From: Hassallia byssoidea VB512170
GTDB lineage: Bacteria > Cyanobacteriota > Cyanobacteriia > Cyanobacteriales > Nostocaceae
Assembly: GCF_000817785.2 (NCBI RefSeq)
Contig: NZ_JTCM02000006.1
Coordinates: forward strand, 92,768 to 156,767
Length of the DNA: 64,000 nucleotides
Direction of reading: 5' to 3'
Under the pieces are notes generated by a model. The model worked only from the letters and a program-made list of their open reading frames with translations. It did no database searches and was not told the origin of the DNA. This document shows positions 16,879 to 25,890 of the stretch, in pieces (positions within the stretch are counted from its first letter, which is position 1; each line of letters opens with the position of its first letter). The position numbers were made by a program, and so were the translations under genes.

Positions 16879-19647
16879 CTAAACAATACTAAAGTTAATT
16901 TCTGGCAGATAAATATAAGGACTAAACCTCTGGAATGGGTCAAACTTATCGCTAAATGGTACGGTAAATGGTGGATCGGGAAAGCCGAATTCACCTAGCG
17001 AAATCTCAGTATCAAAGCCAGGAATCCATTTCGGATCAAAAGAGCCTTCAAGTTTGCCTGTAAAGTTGAGTTGGGAAATAAATTCAGTGATAGGTCGAAC
17101 TTTTGGAATAACTTTGAATGTTTCTCCTGCACGATAGTTACTCGGAATCTGTACTTCTATTTCTTTTTCTTCACCTATAGGGACTTGCAATTCATCTCCA
17201 GTTTTATCTTCGTCAAAATCAATCTCAAATCCTTTTATGTCCAATGTTGATGCTTGGTTAATATTTAGTCCAGCATCAATTGAAATTCCTGCTGCTTCGA
17301 GTGCCTCTTCAACAACTTTTATAATGGGAATCAAGGCGGCTCCGCCTCCAGTTAGAGCAACTCCCACATTGGCGGCAAGAGCAAAGAATTTAACAATATC
17401 GAAAGATTGAAAAGCATCATCTTCAGCAAATAGTTGATTTTCTTCTATATAATTGTCCGTCGCGCCTAATCCCAAATCAAAGCTAATTGGTGATTTAGCA
17501 AGTTGACTCAATTCAGGAATAGCATCAAACTCACGACCAAATTCTAACTTCAATGGTATCGGAAGAGGAACCACGGGATCATTAAGCTCCGCCTTGAGTT
17601 TGGCAAGACCAAGAAGAGACAAACCTATATCTGTACTCAATGTCGCATCTTCTAATACTGATTTAAATTTAATAGTTGCCGTTGAACCAGAACTGACTGC
17701 ATCAACATAGCTAATATCAAATACGGATGGAAGCTTAACGTCAAAGTTTCCATTACTGAGGAACGCTTGCACTTTCCAGTCAAAGGTAGAAGATAAATTA
17801 CCAACTCCAACAGGATATTTTTCCAACAAGTTAATACTATCTCCCAAATTTAAGCTCGGATTATTTACCTGTCCTTTACCGCCTAAGTCCTGGTCTATCA
17901 AATTGAACAATACTTTTTTTGAAAAGCTCCTTTCAGTCGGTGGGGTTGGAGGTTCTATAATGGGCGGCTTTATCAGATCTGGCAGAGGCGGCGTAACTAC
18001 GGGTGGTTTCGGAACCATAGCTTTCTTCTCCCAAGACAGATTGAATCTAGCATCTCCACGTTCTTCATAGTAGATAAAGTACAACTCATAATTACCTTGC
18101 AACGTCGCTTCTGTCTTCCAAGGAGAACCATAAGCTTGCTGCCACTTGTCTTTAGATGTCAGGTATGTTGGTTCGTCCGTACCTTTTTTCTTAACGAAGA
18201 CTTGGAATCCATCATCCCCCGACGCTTGGAAGTTATAGGTTCCACCATCAAACGTGGCTTCTGTGTAAGCAGCGATCGCAAAATTATCATTGAGTAGTTT
18301 ATCGTCACCTTTTGGAGAACCAGCACCCCAATCAAAGTTAATACCTTTCTTGCCGTCACCACGAGTATTTTCACCAAGATTGAGAGTGGCAAATAGATTA
18401 TTACTGTTGCTGGAGAAATCTAACGATGGTGTACCATTTCCATCCCACCAGTACAAATCAGAACGCCACTCATTAGCTACGTTAGCTGATTCTTGATATT
18501 GTGCAGGAATCGGCAAGTTGTCACCAACAGAGATGCTATTCAAGTCTTTATCGTCAAGAGTTTTAATGGCATCCTTTTTGAATCCCATTTCCTGAAAAAT
18601 ACCAGGGTTGGGAATCAAGCGTCTGCTGCTTGATTGAATTAAGTAAACCTTTTCATCACTACCTTTAACTAAATCTCCGTCTTGAAATGAGGGCGGTTTA
18701 ATTGTATTATCAGGCGGTTTTATTCGGTTGTCCGGTGGTATAGGTCTTCCTATTTTATCGTTGCTATCAGGCGGTGTTGGGTTCCACTCTGATATCTTTT
18801 TACCTACATCCGCAGAACGCCAATCATGATTTTTGTCAATTAAATTGTCCAACAAGGGTGCATCACCAATAGCCCCTTCCATATAAAAAACGAAGTCGTT
18901 GAAGTCGTTATCGCTTGTCCCGTCTTGTCGCAAATCTTCCATTGCAAAGATACGACCGGAACCGTTGATATCTCTAAATTGTGCAAATTGCGAAGCTGCA
19001 AGCGGATTATTTGGTGCTAAAGAAAAAAGAGGGTGTTTGTCACCCTCTATATCAGGATTATTTAATAGTTCCTGCACCTTACCATTGGGAACTTGCATGA
19101 TGCCAAACTGGTCTCCTGGGCGCATTGCAAAATTCTTGAGTCCCCGATATTCCCCAAGGTTATGATTTGCATCCCATTTCAAATTTCCACTAAAACGCGC
19201 CGCCTCGTCCGAATCAGAAATTACCACATGACCTAATAATGAATCTGAGAGCGATCGCCTGACTGCCTCTTGGATAAAGCCAGTGGAGCCGAGCTGATAT
19301 TGCCCCATCCCCTCTAAACTAAAGATGGCTAATTCTCCTTCATAAGCACCACCATCAAACAAGTAGTCAAAACTTACCTTGCCAGTGCTACCTACCGTGT
19401 ACCAGCCAGAGGTAAACGGAGCATTTGAACTTGTTACGCTATTTACAGGGAACTGAGTTTCTAAGTTTGCACTTTCTATTACAGGGGAACTACTAGAGCC
19501 TTTAAAGTAGTTATTGATATTTAGAGCATTTGCGTAGTCTGTGGAAACCTGGAGGCTAGAATTTGAAGCGCTTAATGAATCTATACCTAAAGAATTACTT
19601 ATGTTGTTAAACAAGTCTGAAGAATTACCTGAGTTTGCAAATGCCAT
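16879..19647 (-). CDS. DUF4114 / PA14-type surface protein
   Basis: A 922-aa acidic protein without an obvious signal peptide. Residues about 80-260 form a DUF4114-like domain (FTSGWYTVGSTGKVSFDYLF, NDFNDFVFYMEG). A Pro/Asp-rich linker with repeated PPDN units (about 290-320) and a short module (KVYLIQSSSRRLIPNPGIFQ) follow. Residues about 390-550 resemble a PA14 carbohydrate-binding fold (FDGGTYNFQASGDDGFQVFV, YELYFIYYEERGDARFNLSW). A second Pro-rich linker leads to a long beta-rich C-terminal region (about 590-915). The design suggests an adhesin or matrix protein exported without a classical signal. The gene is flanked by two integrase remnants. Confidence 0.8.
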   Translation of the reverse strand: MAFANSGNSSDLFNNISNSLGIDSLSASNSSLQVSTDYANALNINNYFKGSSSSPVIESANLETQFPVNSVTSSNAPFTSGWYTVGSTGKVSFDYLFDGGAYEGELAIFSLEGMGQYQLGSTGFIQEAVRRSLSDSLLGHVVISDSDEAARFSGNLKWDANHNLGEYRGLKNFAMRPGDQFGIMQVPNGKVQELLNNPDIEGDKHPLFSLAPNNPLAASQFAQFRDINGSGRIFAMEDLRQDGTSDNDFNDFVFYMEGAIGDAPLLDNLIDKNHDWRSADVGKKISEWNPTPPDSNDKIGRPIPPDNRIKPPDNTIKPPSFQDGDLVKGSDEKVYLIQSSSRRLIPNPGIFQEMGFKKDAIKTLDDKDLNSISVGDNLPIPAQYQESANVANEWRSDLYWWDGNGTPSLDFSSNSNNLFATLNLGENTRGDGKKGINFDWGAGSPKGDDKLLNDNFAIAAYTEATFDGGTYNFQASGDDGFQVFVKKKGTDEPTYLTSKDKWQQAYGSPWKTEATLQGNYELYFIYYEERGDARFNLSWEKKAMVPKPPVVTPPLPDLIKPPIIEPPTPPTERSFSKKVLFNLIDQDLGGKGQVNNPSLNLGDSINLLEKYPVGVGNLSSTFDWKVQAFLSNGNFDVKLPSVFDISYVDAVSSGSTATIKFKSVLEDATLSTDIGLSLLGLAKLKAELNDPVVPLPIPLKLEFGREFDAIPELSQLAKSPISFDLGLGATDNYIEENQLFAEDDAFQSFDIVKFFALAANVGVALTGGGAALIPIIKVVEEALEAAGISIDAGLNINQASTLDIKGFEIDFDEDKTGDELQVPIGEEKEIEVQIPSNYRAGETFKVIPKVRPITEFISQLNFTGKLEGSFDPKWIPGFDTEISLGEFGFPDPPFTVPFSDKFDPFQRFSPYIYLPEINFSIV

Positions 19648-19984
19648 CGTGGTATATTCCTGTGTGAGGATGTCTAACTTAGTATTTTGAAGTGTGCGAA
19701 TACTTAAGTGATACCTCTTAAGGAGGATTTAGTAATTTAGGTGACATATAAAGAAAAATATACACATATAAATAATTTGCTAAGTGACATATAACAGTAT
19801 TAATAGTGATGTATATATAAAAGTGTTGTGATTTAGGTAACTGCTTTTTTCTAAATTTTACTTGTTGGTCAGTTAGAATTTATCTCACCTTGTTTACTGC
19901 GATCGCTCTTTGGGGCGATCGCGCTCCTGGTTGATTGCCTGTGCTAATGCGAGTAAATTGAAATAGTCCATAATTCGGTAATTG
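19648..19984. other. Promoter-side intergenic region of the surface protein gene
   Basis: About 340 AT-rich bases with repeated GTGACATATAA-like words (about 19740-19800) and two HIP1-related GCGATCGC sites near 19900-19922. No gene. The repeated GTGACATATA words could be regulator sites. Confidence 0.4.
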
Positions 19985-20200
19985 CTTACAAATTTAATGG
20001 TAAACGCCTTACTAGGGAAGCAATCCGGCGGTTGGTTTCAAGGCTGTGTAAGGCATCGAGTATCACTAAACAAATCAAGCGCACCGGGTACGGCATAGTT
20101 CAATTACGACGGTGCTGGATAAGAATAATGGGAATTACCGGGCGACGCAACGATTCAGCCGTCATGCTAAACCGGACACCGTTATGAAATACGATGATAA
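19985..20200 (+). pseudogene. Tyrosine recombinase C-terminal remnant, copy 2
   Basis: Translation shows GKRLTREAIRRLVSRLCKAS, a frameshift, then HRVRHSSITTVLDKNNGNYR, then ATQRFSRHAKPDTVMKYDDNR. This includes the HxxR box with the catalytic Arg, the second His and the nucleophile Tyr, so it is a longer remnant than copy 1. It ends in an in-frame TGA soon after. Both copies are in the same orientation. Confidence 0.72.
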
Positions 20201-20492
20201 TCGCTTTTATGTAGTACTCATCAGATGAAGGATATATTGGCAGAGAGGAGTGTGAGGTGGAAAACTTGAGCTTTCCGATGTCAACCCCATACTCCCAGAA
20301 CGTTGGAGCCAATTTATCAAGAGTGATAATTCGCTATATTTCTTAAGAGCGCAATGTTGCTTAATATATGGATAAGACACTTATAGACGAATGGACGTTC
20401 GGTGTGCAATAGAATTATTAGATTGTGCCTCACCGCAAAACGCTTCTAACTGACGAGTCTAATGTAAACCGCATTCATATTCCTCCACCCTT

Positions 20493-20657
20493 ATGACTGT
20501 AAAACCCCAGACCGAAAAAGACTTTTTTACTGCAAGCACTAGTATAAATATCAATCAAGAAACAGAAAACGAAAAAGTTCTATGTTCTCATTGTCAGCGC
20601 ACAGCTACGAACGGGATTAAATGTAAAGGAATTTGTGTGGCTGACAATGACTATTAA
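20493..20657 (+). CDS. 54-aa CxxC/CxxxC small protein
   Basis: ATG 20493 to TAA 20657 encodes 54 residues. The N-terminal half is polar and disordered. The C-terminal half has four Cys as C31-x2-C34 and C44-x3-C48 (LCSHCQRTA, IKCKGICVADNDY), a small zinc-ribbon-like arrangement. I believe similar short proteins ending in VAD(N/S)DY occur in other cyanobacteria, from memory only. No strong ribosome-binding site is visible (TCCTCCACCC lies upstream). Function unknown. Confidence 0.55.
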   Translation: MTVKPQTEKDFFTASTSININQETENEKVLCSHCQRTATNGIKCKGICVADNDY

Positions 20658-20660
20658 GCT

Positions 20661-20800
20661 ATGAATTTTAAACAGTTGTCTCAAGCACTGCTAACGCAAC
20701 CCTTGCCGGACGCATCCAAATTCTTGCTCATCCACAACAACGTGAATACTATTTGGTGAGGATAAATACTCACAACGCCATTGATATCACCCCATCATAA
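20661..20800 (+). pseudogene. Possible short frameshifted gene remnant
   Basis: MNFKQLSQALLTQ reads from ATG 20661; after a one-base shift the next frame reads TLAGRIQILAHPQQREYYLV then RINTHNAIDITPS and stops. The continuity across the shift suggests a decayed gene of about 47 codons. No family is recognised. Confidence 0.3.
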
Positions 20801-20874
20801 TTAGCTTATTTCGGAATGGGAAAAAGTAGTTGTAGGCGTTTCCACAAGTACTGAGGTGAAAACGCCCCATAATC

Positions 20875-21723
20875 CTAAGTCAAAGCGCTTCGCAGTCGTT
20901 GTTCCAAAGAAATCAAATCTACGCCAAGATTTTCTAGAACTTTAACAGCTGCGCCTCCTCCTTCTTTGAGAATTCCTAACAGTAAATGTTCTGTACCAAC
21001 GTAGTTAACATTAAGTTGTCGCGACTGTTCTACTGACAGTTCTAATGCCTGTTTTGCCCTTGGTGTGAAAGGAATATCTAAAGGTGTATTACCTTTACCT
21101 CTGCCGATAATTTTTTCTACTTCTATTTGAGCATTTTCTAAGTTCACTCCCACTGAAGTGAGAAACTGTGCGGCAAAACCGCTTCCTTCGCCAACCAATC
21201 CCAGCAAAATTTGTTCTGTACCGACATATTGATGTCCCAAACGCCTCGATTCACCTTGGGCAATATTCATGGCTATAATTGCTTTTTGGGTGAATCTTTC
21301 ATAACCTTTAAGGTGAAATCTGCCAGACTTAAACCCAGAAAGCTGTTCAAAGATAGATTCAAAAAATTTTTCAATCATATTGCCTTCCTGTTTTGACATA
21401 TTGCTAATCGGTTGAATAATGCGATCGCCTTTCGCTTTTCCTGTAGTTAAAAAAGACAATAAATCCTCCATCGTCTCAGCATTCGCTGAATACCACAGAA
21501 ATTGCTTATCTTTTCGGCAATTAACTAATCCCTCAATTCGCAGCTTCTCCAAATGGTGCGATAGCGTCGAGTTGGGAATCTTCAGCTTTTGGTGAATCTC
21601 TCCTACAGTCATTCCCTCTGGATAAGTTGCAAACAGCAACCGCATTATTTCCAGACGAGGTTCCGACCCTAGTGCAGCAAATATATCTGCATAACGAGCC
21701 GTGTCTTGATTATATTTAACCAT
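20875..21723 (-). CDS. ArsR-type HTH fused to two Clp N-terminal repeats
   Basis: A 282-aa protein. Residues about 8-95 form an ArsR-type winged helix ([38 protein letters not shown]). After a linker, residues about 133-280 contain the paired Clp R/N repeats of ClpC/ClpA ([34 protein letters not shown] and, in the second repeat, [33 protein letters not shown]). No AAA+ domain follows. The metal-binding Cys of ArsR/SmtB sensors are absent. It could couple transcription control to Clp substrate or phospho-arginine-like ligand recognition; that is inference. Confidence 0.88.
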   Translation of the reverse strand: MVKYNQDTARYADIFAALGSEPRLEIMRLLFATYPEGMTVGEIHQKLKIPNSTLSHHLEKLRIEGLVNCRKDKQFLWYSANAETMEDLLSFLTTGKAKGDRIIQPISNMSKQEGNMIEKFFESIFEQLSGFKSGRFHLKGYERFTQKAIIAMNIAQGESRRLGHQYVGTEQILLGLVGEGSGFAAQFLTSVGVNLENAQIEVEKIIGRGKGNTPLDIPFTPRAKQALELSVEQSRQLNVNYVGTEHLLLGILKEGGGAAVKVLENLGVDLISLEQRLRSALT

Positions 21724-21767
21724 ATTTCTAGAATAACCGAAATAAATAAAATGTCAACACTAATATT

Positions 21768-21945
21768 TTGGGAATGGGGAGTGGGGAGTGGGGAATGGGG
21801 AAAGGGGGAGAGTTCTTGGGATGGGGAGACAAGGAAGACAAGGGAGACAAGGGAGACAAGGAAGACGAAAAGACAAACTCCCCTACCACCTACCCCCTGC
21901 CCCCTGCCCCCTGCCCCCTGCCCCCTGCCCCCTGCCTCCCACTAA
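21768..21945. repeat. STRR block (GGGGAGT)n, (GACAAGG)n, (CCCCTGC)n
   Basis: Runs of GGGGAGTG, GACAAGGGA and CCCCCTGC units fill the gap between pyrB and the ArsR-ClpN gene. The arrangement GGGGAGT...CCCCTGC is partly self-complementary. Same repeat types as inside pyrB. Confidence 0.85.
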
Positions 21946-23129
21946 CTCCTCCCACTACCAATCAAATACAATAACGCCATGCGAACGGCAACACCGCTGG
22001 TAACTTGAGCCTGAATCAGGCTGAATTCTGGGTCATCCATTAAGTCAGAGCTAATTTCGACACCTCGGTTAACGGGACCGGGATGCAGAACTTTAACATG
22101 GGGTTGACATAATTGCAACTTTGTACGTGTAATGCCAAACATTTGATGATATTCGCGCAAACTCGGCAATAAATGAGCTGTCATGCGTTCCTTTTGCAAG
22201 CGCAACGTCATGACAAAATCAGCATCTTTTAAAGCGGGTTCTAATTGCCAATGTATAAATAGGTTGCGATTGGGGAGTGGGGAGTGGGGAGTGGGGAGTG
22301 GGGAATGGGGAGTGGGGAGTGGAGGAGTGGAGGAGTGGAGGAGTGGAGGAGTGGGGGAGAGAGTATTAAATTTTGAATTCTCCTTTTCCCCTTGTCTCCC
22401 CCTCTCCCCATCCCCCCCTCTCCCCCTCTCCCCTGGTCCCCCTCTCCCCTGGTCCTCTTCCCCTACTTCATCATCGCTGACATAATCGGCAAATAATTGA
22501 GGTAATAAAGTCGGTGGTGCTGCTAGATGGACTTGGGCGCCACTTGCGGTTAAACTCCAGATATTCGATCGCGCGACACGAGAATGTAGAATATCGCCAA
22601 CAATGGCAATCTTTTTATTCTTCAACAATTCGAGTCGGGGATTTTCTGGGTCAATCAGAGTACAGATGGTAAATAAGTCAAGTAGTGCTTGAGAAGGATG
22701 TTCGTGTTGACCATCACCAGCATTGAGGACACTAACTTTAACACCTAAACGATCCATTTCAGCAGCGATCGCATTCGGTACTCCGGCTTCGCGATGGCGA
22801 ATCACCATAATATCAGTTCCCATCGCCAAATAAGTCTTCGCTGTATCGAGAATTGTCTCTCCCTTGGTGATAGAAGAAGTTGCTGAGGCAAAATTCAGCG
22901 TATCTGCACTTAAGCGTTTTGCTGCTAGTTCAAAACTACTGCGAGTGCGGGTAGACGCTTCAAAAAATAAATTCGCTACCACTTGTCCTTGTAAAGAAGG
23001 CACCTTCTTCGTCCGTCGCGATAATACCTCCTGAAAACTGGCAGCAGTTTGTAAAACCGTATCGTATTCAGCTAGAGTGAAGTCCGCGAGTGTGAGAACG
23101 TGATGATGATTCCAAGTAGTAGTAGGCAT
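21942..23129 (-). CDS. pyrB: Aspartate carbamoyltransferase catalytic subunit with repeat-derived insertion
   Basis: PyrB catalyses carbamoyl phosphate + L-aspartate to N-carbamoylaspartate, the committed step of pyrimidine synthesis. The carbamoyl-phosphate motif is [13 protein letters not shown] (about 55-67), followed by [24 protein letters not shown] and the aspartate-domain [10 protein letters not shown]. At 395 aa it is about 65 residues longer than usual. The excess lies at about 221-287 (nt 22269-22469) and is low-complexity translated tandem repeat ([23 protein letters not shown]). The insertion is in frame, falls in the aspartate domain between conserved elements, and leaves all catalytic motifs intact. 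Confidence 0.93.
   Translation of the reverse strand: MPTTTWNHHHVLTLADFTLAEYDTVLQTAASFQEVLSRRTKKVPSLQGQVVANLFFEASTRTRSSFELAAKRLSADTLNFASATSSITKGETILDTAKTYLAMGTDIMVIRHREAGVPNAIAAEMDRLGVKVSVLNAGDGQHEHPSQALLDLFTICTLIDPENPRLELLKNKKIAIVGDILHSRVARSNIWSLTASGAQVHLAAPPTLLPQLFADYVSDDEVGEEDQGRGGPGERGRGGDGERGRQGEKENSKFNTLSPTPPLLHSSTPPLPTPHSPLPTPHSPLPNRNLFIHWQLEPALKDADFVMTLRLQKERMTAHLLPSLREYHQMFGITRTKLQLCQPHVKVLHPGPVNRGVEISSDLMDDPEFSLIQAQVTSGVAVRMALLYLIGSGRS
22264..22470. repeat. STRR tandem repeat inside pyrB
   Basis: GGGGAGT heptamers, GGAGGAGT units and CCCCTCTCCC-type units form an about 200-base block wholly inside the pyrB reading frame. It corresponds to the extra residues about 221-287 of PyrB. 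Confidence 0.85.
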
Positions 23130-23452
23130 ATATACTTTTCCTGATTCAGCGTCAAAAGGCGATCGCTTCTCTACAATTTTTTAATTTACACAAATGAGCA
23201 AATGATACCACCTGTTTCTATTGAAAATTGATACTGACTAAATCTAATCGCTAGCTGATATCAAGTTGATTGTGTCATAACCCTTTGCATGGAAAAATCT
23301 AAATCAACACAATAATCTGTATTTTGAATAAGTGTGAAAATGAATCGTGTTTTTTTACCAGGTTTTTGATAATGCTAATAACTTTTTTTTCGGTTGAATT
23401 GCTAATAGGAGGAGGACTAAAGTCCTCACTACGATTAGCAATTTTTTTTCGG
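23130..23452. other. Intergenic region with palindromic repeat B
   Basis: About 320 bases upstream of pyrB and downstream of mgtE. Positions 23393-23450 form a large nested palindrome: TTGCTAAT ... ATTAGCAA enclosing GGAGGACTAAAGTCCTC, with T/A runs on either side, so it may end transcription from mgtE. Related copies lie at about 30683 and 45534. Confidence 0.6.
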
Positions 23453-24811
23453 TTATTTTGGTAAATGGAAAACATTTAAAGCTACGGAAATCAGCGATAG
23501 GAAAGTTAAAAAGCCGATTGTATCGAGCATTGTTGTTACTAATGGACCGCTGATTAAGGCTGGATCGAGCTTCAACCGTTTCAAAGCCATTGGTAGCAAA
23601 GTTCCCAAAGCGACAGCAACAATTGTATTGCTTGCCATCACCATTCCGGCAATTAGCGCCACCCAGCGCTCTTGTGGACGTGCCCAAATTAATGAAAGCA
23701 ACATCATAGTTGTGGCTAAAGCTAAAGCCGTACCTAAGCCTGCTAAAAGCTCTTTGCGGAGAATTTTTAAGGTATCTTTTGGCGTGACTTCACCTACACC
23801 CAAGCTGCGGATTGTTACGGTTAATGCTTGAATTCCCACAGTACCACCAGTGTTGGAGAATAGCGGCATAATTACGGCAAGCACTGGCACCATTGATATT
23901 GTAGATTGAAACGGGGCGATCGCACTCGATGCACCGATATATAACAGCATAATTCCCAATAGCCACGGTAAGCGCTTGCCAATAGTAACTAAAGGAGACG
24001 AGAAAGCAGCTTCATCACCACTCGCACCGGCTAATTTTTGAAAGTCTTCTGTAGCTTCTTCTTCTAAAATATCGATTACATCATCAATCGTGACAATGCC
24101 GACTAATCGTTGTTCCCTATCTACTACGGGTATAGCGATTAAATCGTAGCGCTTCATAACTTGCGCGACTTCTTCTTGGGGAGTTTCTGTTCTGACTTTG
24201 ACGACGCGATCGCTAGAAATTTCCCGAATATAAACATCAGGGAAAGTAAACAGCAACTGACGCAAAGAAACAACACTTACCAAGGTGCGGTTATCGTCTG
24301 TGACGTAAGCGTAGTAAATTGTCTCTTTATCTTCGTCTTGACGCCGAATTTTACTCAAAGCTTCCCCGACAGTCAAACCTTGACGCAACCGGACATATTC
24401 GGTTGTCATCAACCGTCCAGCGGTACCTTCTGGATAGCCGAGAATTGTCGCTGTAGCTTGTCGTTCTTCGGGACTAAGTTCTTGTAAAAGCCGTTTAATT
24501 ACTTTTGCCGGCAATTCGTCGAATAATTCTGCGCGTTCATCCGGACTCATCGCTTCGACAATTTGCGCTACTTGCACATCATGCAGGGAATTTATCAGTT
24601 CTTCCTGTACATCTAGGGGCAGATATTCAAATACATCAATTGCTTGAGATTTGTTGAGTAAGCGGAAAGCGATCGCTCGCTGTTTTTTCGGTAGTTGTGC
24701 AATATATTCCCCGACATCAACCGGCTGTGAATGATTCAAATTTGATTTCAACTGATTCAAGTCAGCAACATCAACGTCAACAAGTGAATTGCGAACATCG
24801 TGTATAAGCAT
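23453..24811 (-). CDS. mgtE: MgtE magnesium transporter
   Basis: A 452-aa Mg2+ channel/transporter. The N domain (about 20-125) has the superhelical MgtE_N pattern (MSPDERAELFDELPAKVI), followed by two CBS domains (about 130-255; LIAIPVVDREQRLVGIVTID) and a plug helix. The C-terminal five-helix pore region (about 280-450) has the conserved FSNTGGTVGIQ and KDTLKILRKE motifs. CBS and N domains gate the pore in response to Mg2+. I start at ATG 24811 (MLIHDVRN), preceded by GGAGG; a TTG five codons upstream is less likely. A GC-rich hairpin directly upstream may control translation. Confidence 0.93.
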   Translation of the reverse strand: MLIHDVRNSLVDVDVADLNQLKSNLNHSQPVDVGEYIAQLPKKQRAIAFRLLNKSQAIDVFEYLPLDVQEELINSLHDVQVAQIVEAMSPDERAELFDELPAKVIKRLLQELSPEERQATATILGYPEGTAGRLMTTEYVRLRQGLTVGEALSKIRRQDEDKETIYYAYVTDDNRTLVSVVSLRQLLFTFPDVYIREISSDRVVKVRTETPQEEVAQVMKRYDLIAIPVVDREQRLVGIVTIDDVIDILEEEATEDFQKLAGASGDEAAFSSPLVTIGKRLPWLLGIMLLYIGASSAIAPFQSTISMVPVLAVIMPLFSNTGGTVGIQALTVTIRSLGVGEVTPKDTLKILRKELLAGLGTALALATTMMLLSLIWARPQERWVALIAGMVMASNTIVAVALGTLLPMALKRLKLDPALISGPLVTTMLDTIGFLTFLSLISVALNVFHLPK

Positions 24812-24826
24812 GATAAATACCTCCAA

Positions 24827-25050
24827 ATGTCTCCCCCGCGCTGGGAGAACTCACCAGCTAGAGGAGGTTGATACTGCCATCTTGTGGACTGTGGTCCATA
24901 AAATCTCAAAAATAGTTCCATCGATATCCAATCGGGCATCGCTAAGTCATAATACTAACCCGGAAACTGGTTATCCGGTAGATGCTAAAATTCCGTGTGG
25001 TCAATCTGCTTTTTTTCCACACTATCAAAGTAAAATGCCCTGATTTTTAT
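24827..25050 (-). promoter_or_regulatory. Possible structured leader of mgtE
   Basis: Directly before the mgtE ribosome-binding site (GGAGG), the minus strand reads TCTCCCAGCGCGGGGGAGA, a stable hairpin that could occlude or precede translation. Further upstream, GGACCACAGTCC forms another stem. I cannot match this to the M-box or another known Mg2+ riboswitch. An overlapping out-of-frame open frame (24757-24939) might be a leader peptide but has no clear start site. Confidence 0.35.
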
Positions 25051-25890
25051 TGACTTTGTGTTGATTTTACTACTGCGAGCATTTGTGTCAAGCACCTAGA
25101 CGAATTAAATTTCAAACTTCACAGAGTAATAATCTTGACAATACCAAAAGTAGCCTTTATTTTGCAACAAAAGCATCACTTGTGTAATCATACCTAAGAT
25201 GGGAGGTTATTCTACCGCTTTGATTAAAAACACGCTCTCACTCGGTATGATACTCTTATCAGCAAAACAGTACTTTAGACGGTTTCTTTGTTACCCGCCA
25301 TTGAAAGGTGCTGTGAAAGTGATATAATCTCGATCTTCGCAATCCGCTGTGCGTTAGCGTTCGCGTAGCGTCTCGTTCGCGCAGCGTCTCCCTTTGGGAG
25401 AAGAGAAGCTCGCCGTTCGCGGAGCGTCTCCGCGATTGAGAAGGCATCGCTTCTATGACGAATTTAATTTGGCGATCGTCAAAGCGAAAAACTACCTTGA
25501 GGTCAAGACATAATTAAAAATTCATGCGGACATAATTTATAATTCGCGCATTATGTTTCAAGTTAGGTCTAAATCCCCATTTGAAACAAAAATGCTTATA
25601 GTCGGCACCGGGTACAAACCCTCTTTAATTATGAATTATGAATTAATAATTATCAGTTACGTTGATGTTTGGCATGATTATTTCTTATTCTCTGTAACTA
25701 TCAAAAGAATTTTCCAGATAAGTATAAACTAAAACTAGTAGTGATGAAGATTTGAAAAAAATTACAATTTCCACTATAGTTCACTAATAAGTTAAAAACC
25801 AGAAACCTCAGGCAGAAGTTGTTCTGGTATTTATAATAATATTCACATCGCCACTAAATCGAATTTCCACTCTCTGCGAAGAATCTAATT
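25051..25890. other. Long intergenic region with repeat block
   Basis: About 840 bases without a convincing gene. Positions 25338-25452 contain a dispersed repeat built from GCGTAGCGTCTCGTTCGCGC-like words and a CTCCCTTTGGGAG hairpin. The rest is AT-rich with an ATTATGAATTATGAATTAATAA stretch near 25628 and probably holds the promoter of the GH15-like gene. Confidence 0.5.
25338..25452. repeat. Dispersed repeat with GCGTCTC words
   Basis: Repeated GTTCGCGNAGCGTCTC units in both orientations around CTCCCTTTGGGAG. A partial unit is also seen at 36612-36640, inside the coding sequence of the first gene of the kinase cluster (GCGAAGCTCGCCGAAGGCATC), and at about 52960-53045. Confidence 0.7.

Noticed and set aside
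24757..24939. 60-codon open frame overlapping the mgtE start
   Set aside because: Not called as a gene; kept just as a possible leader peptide.
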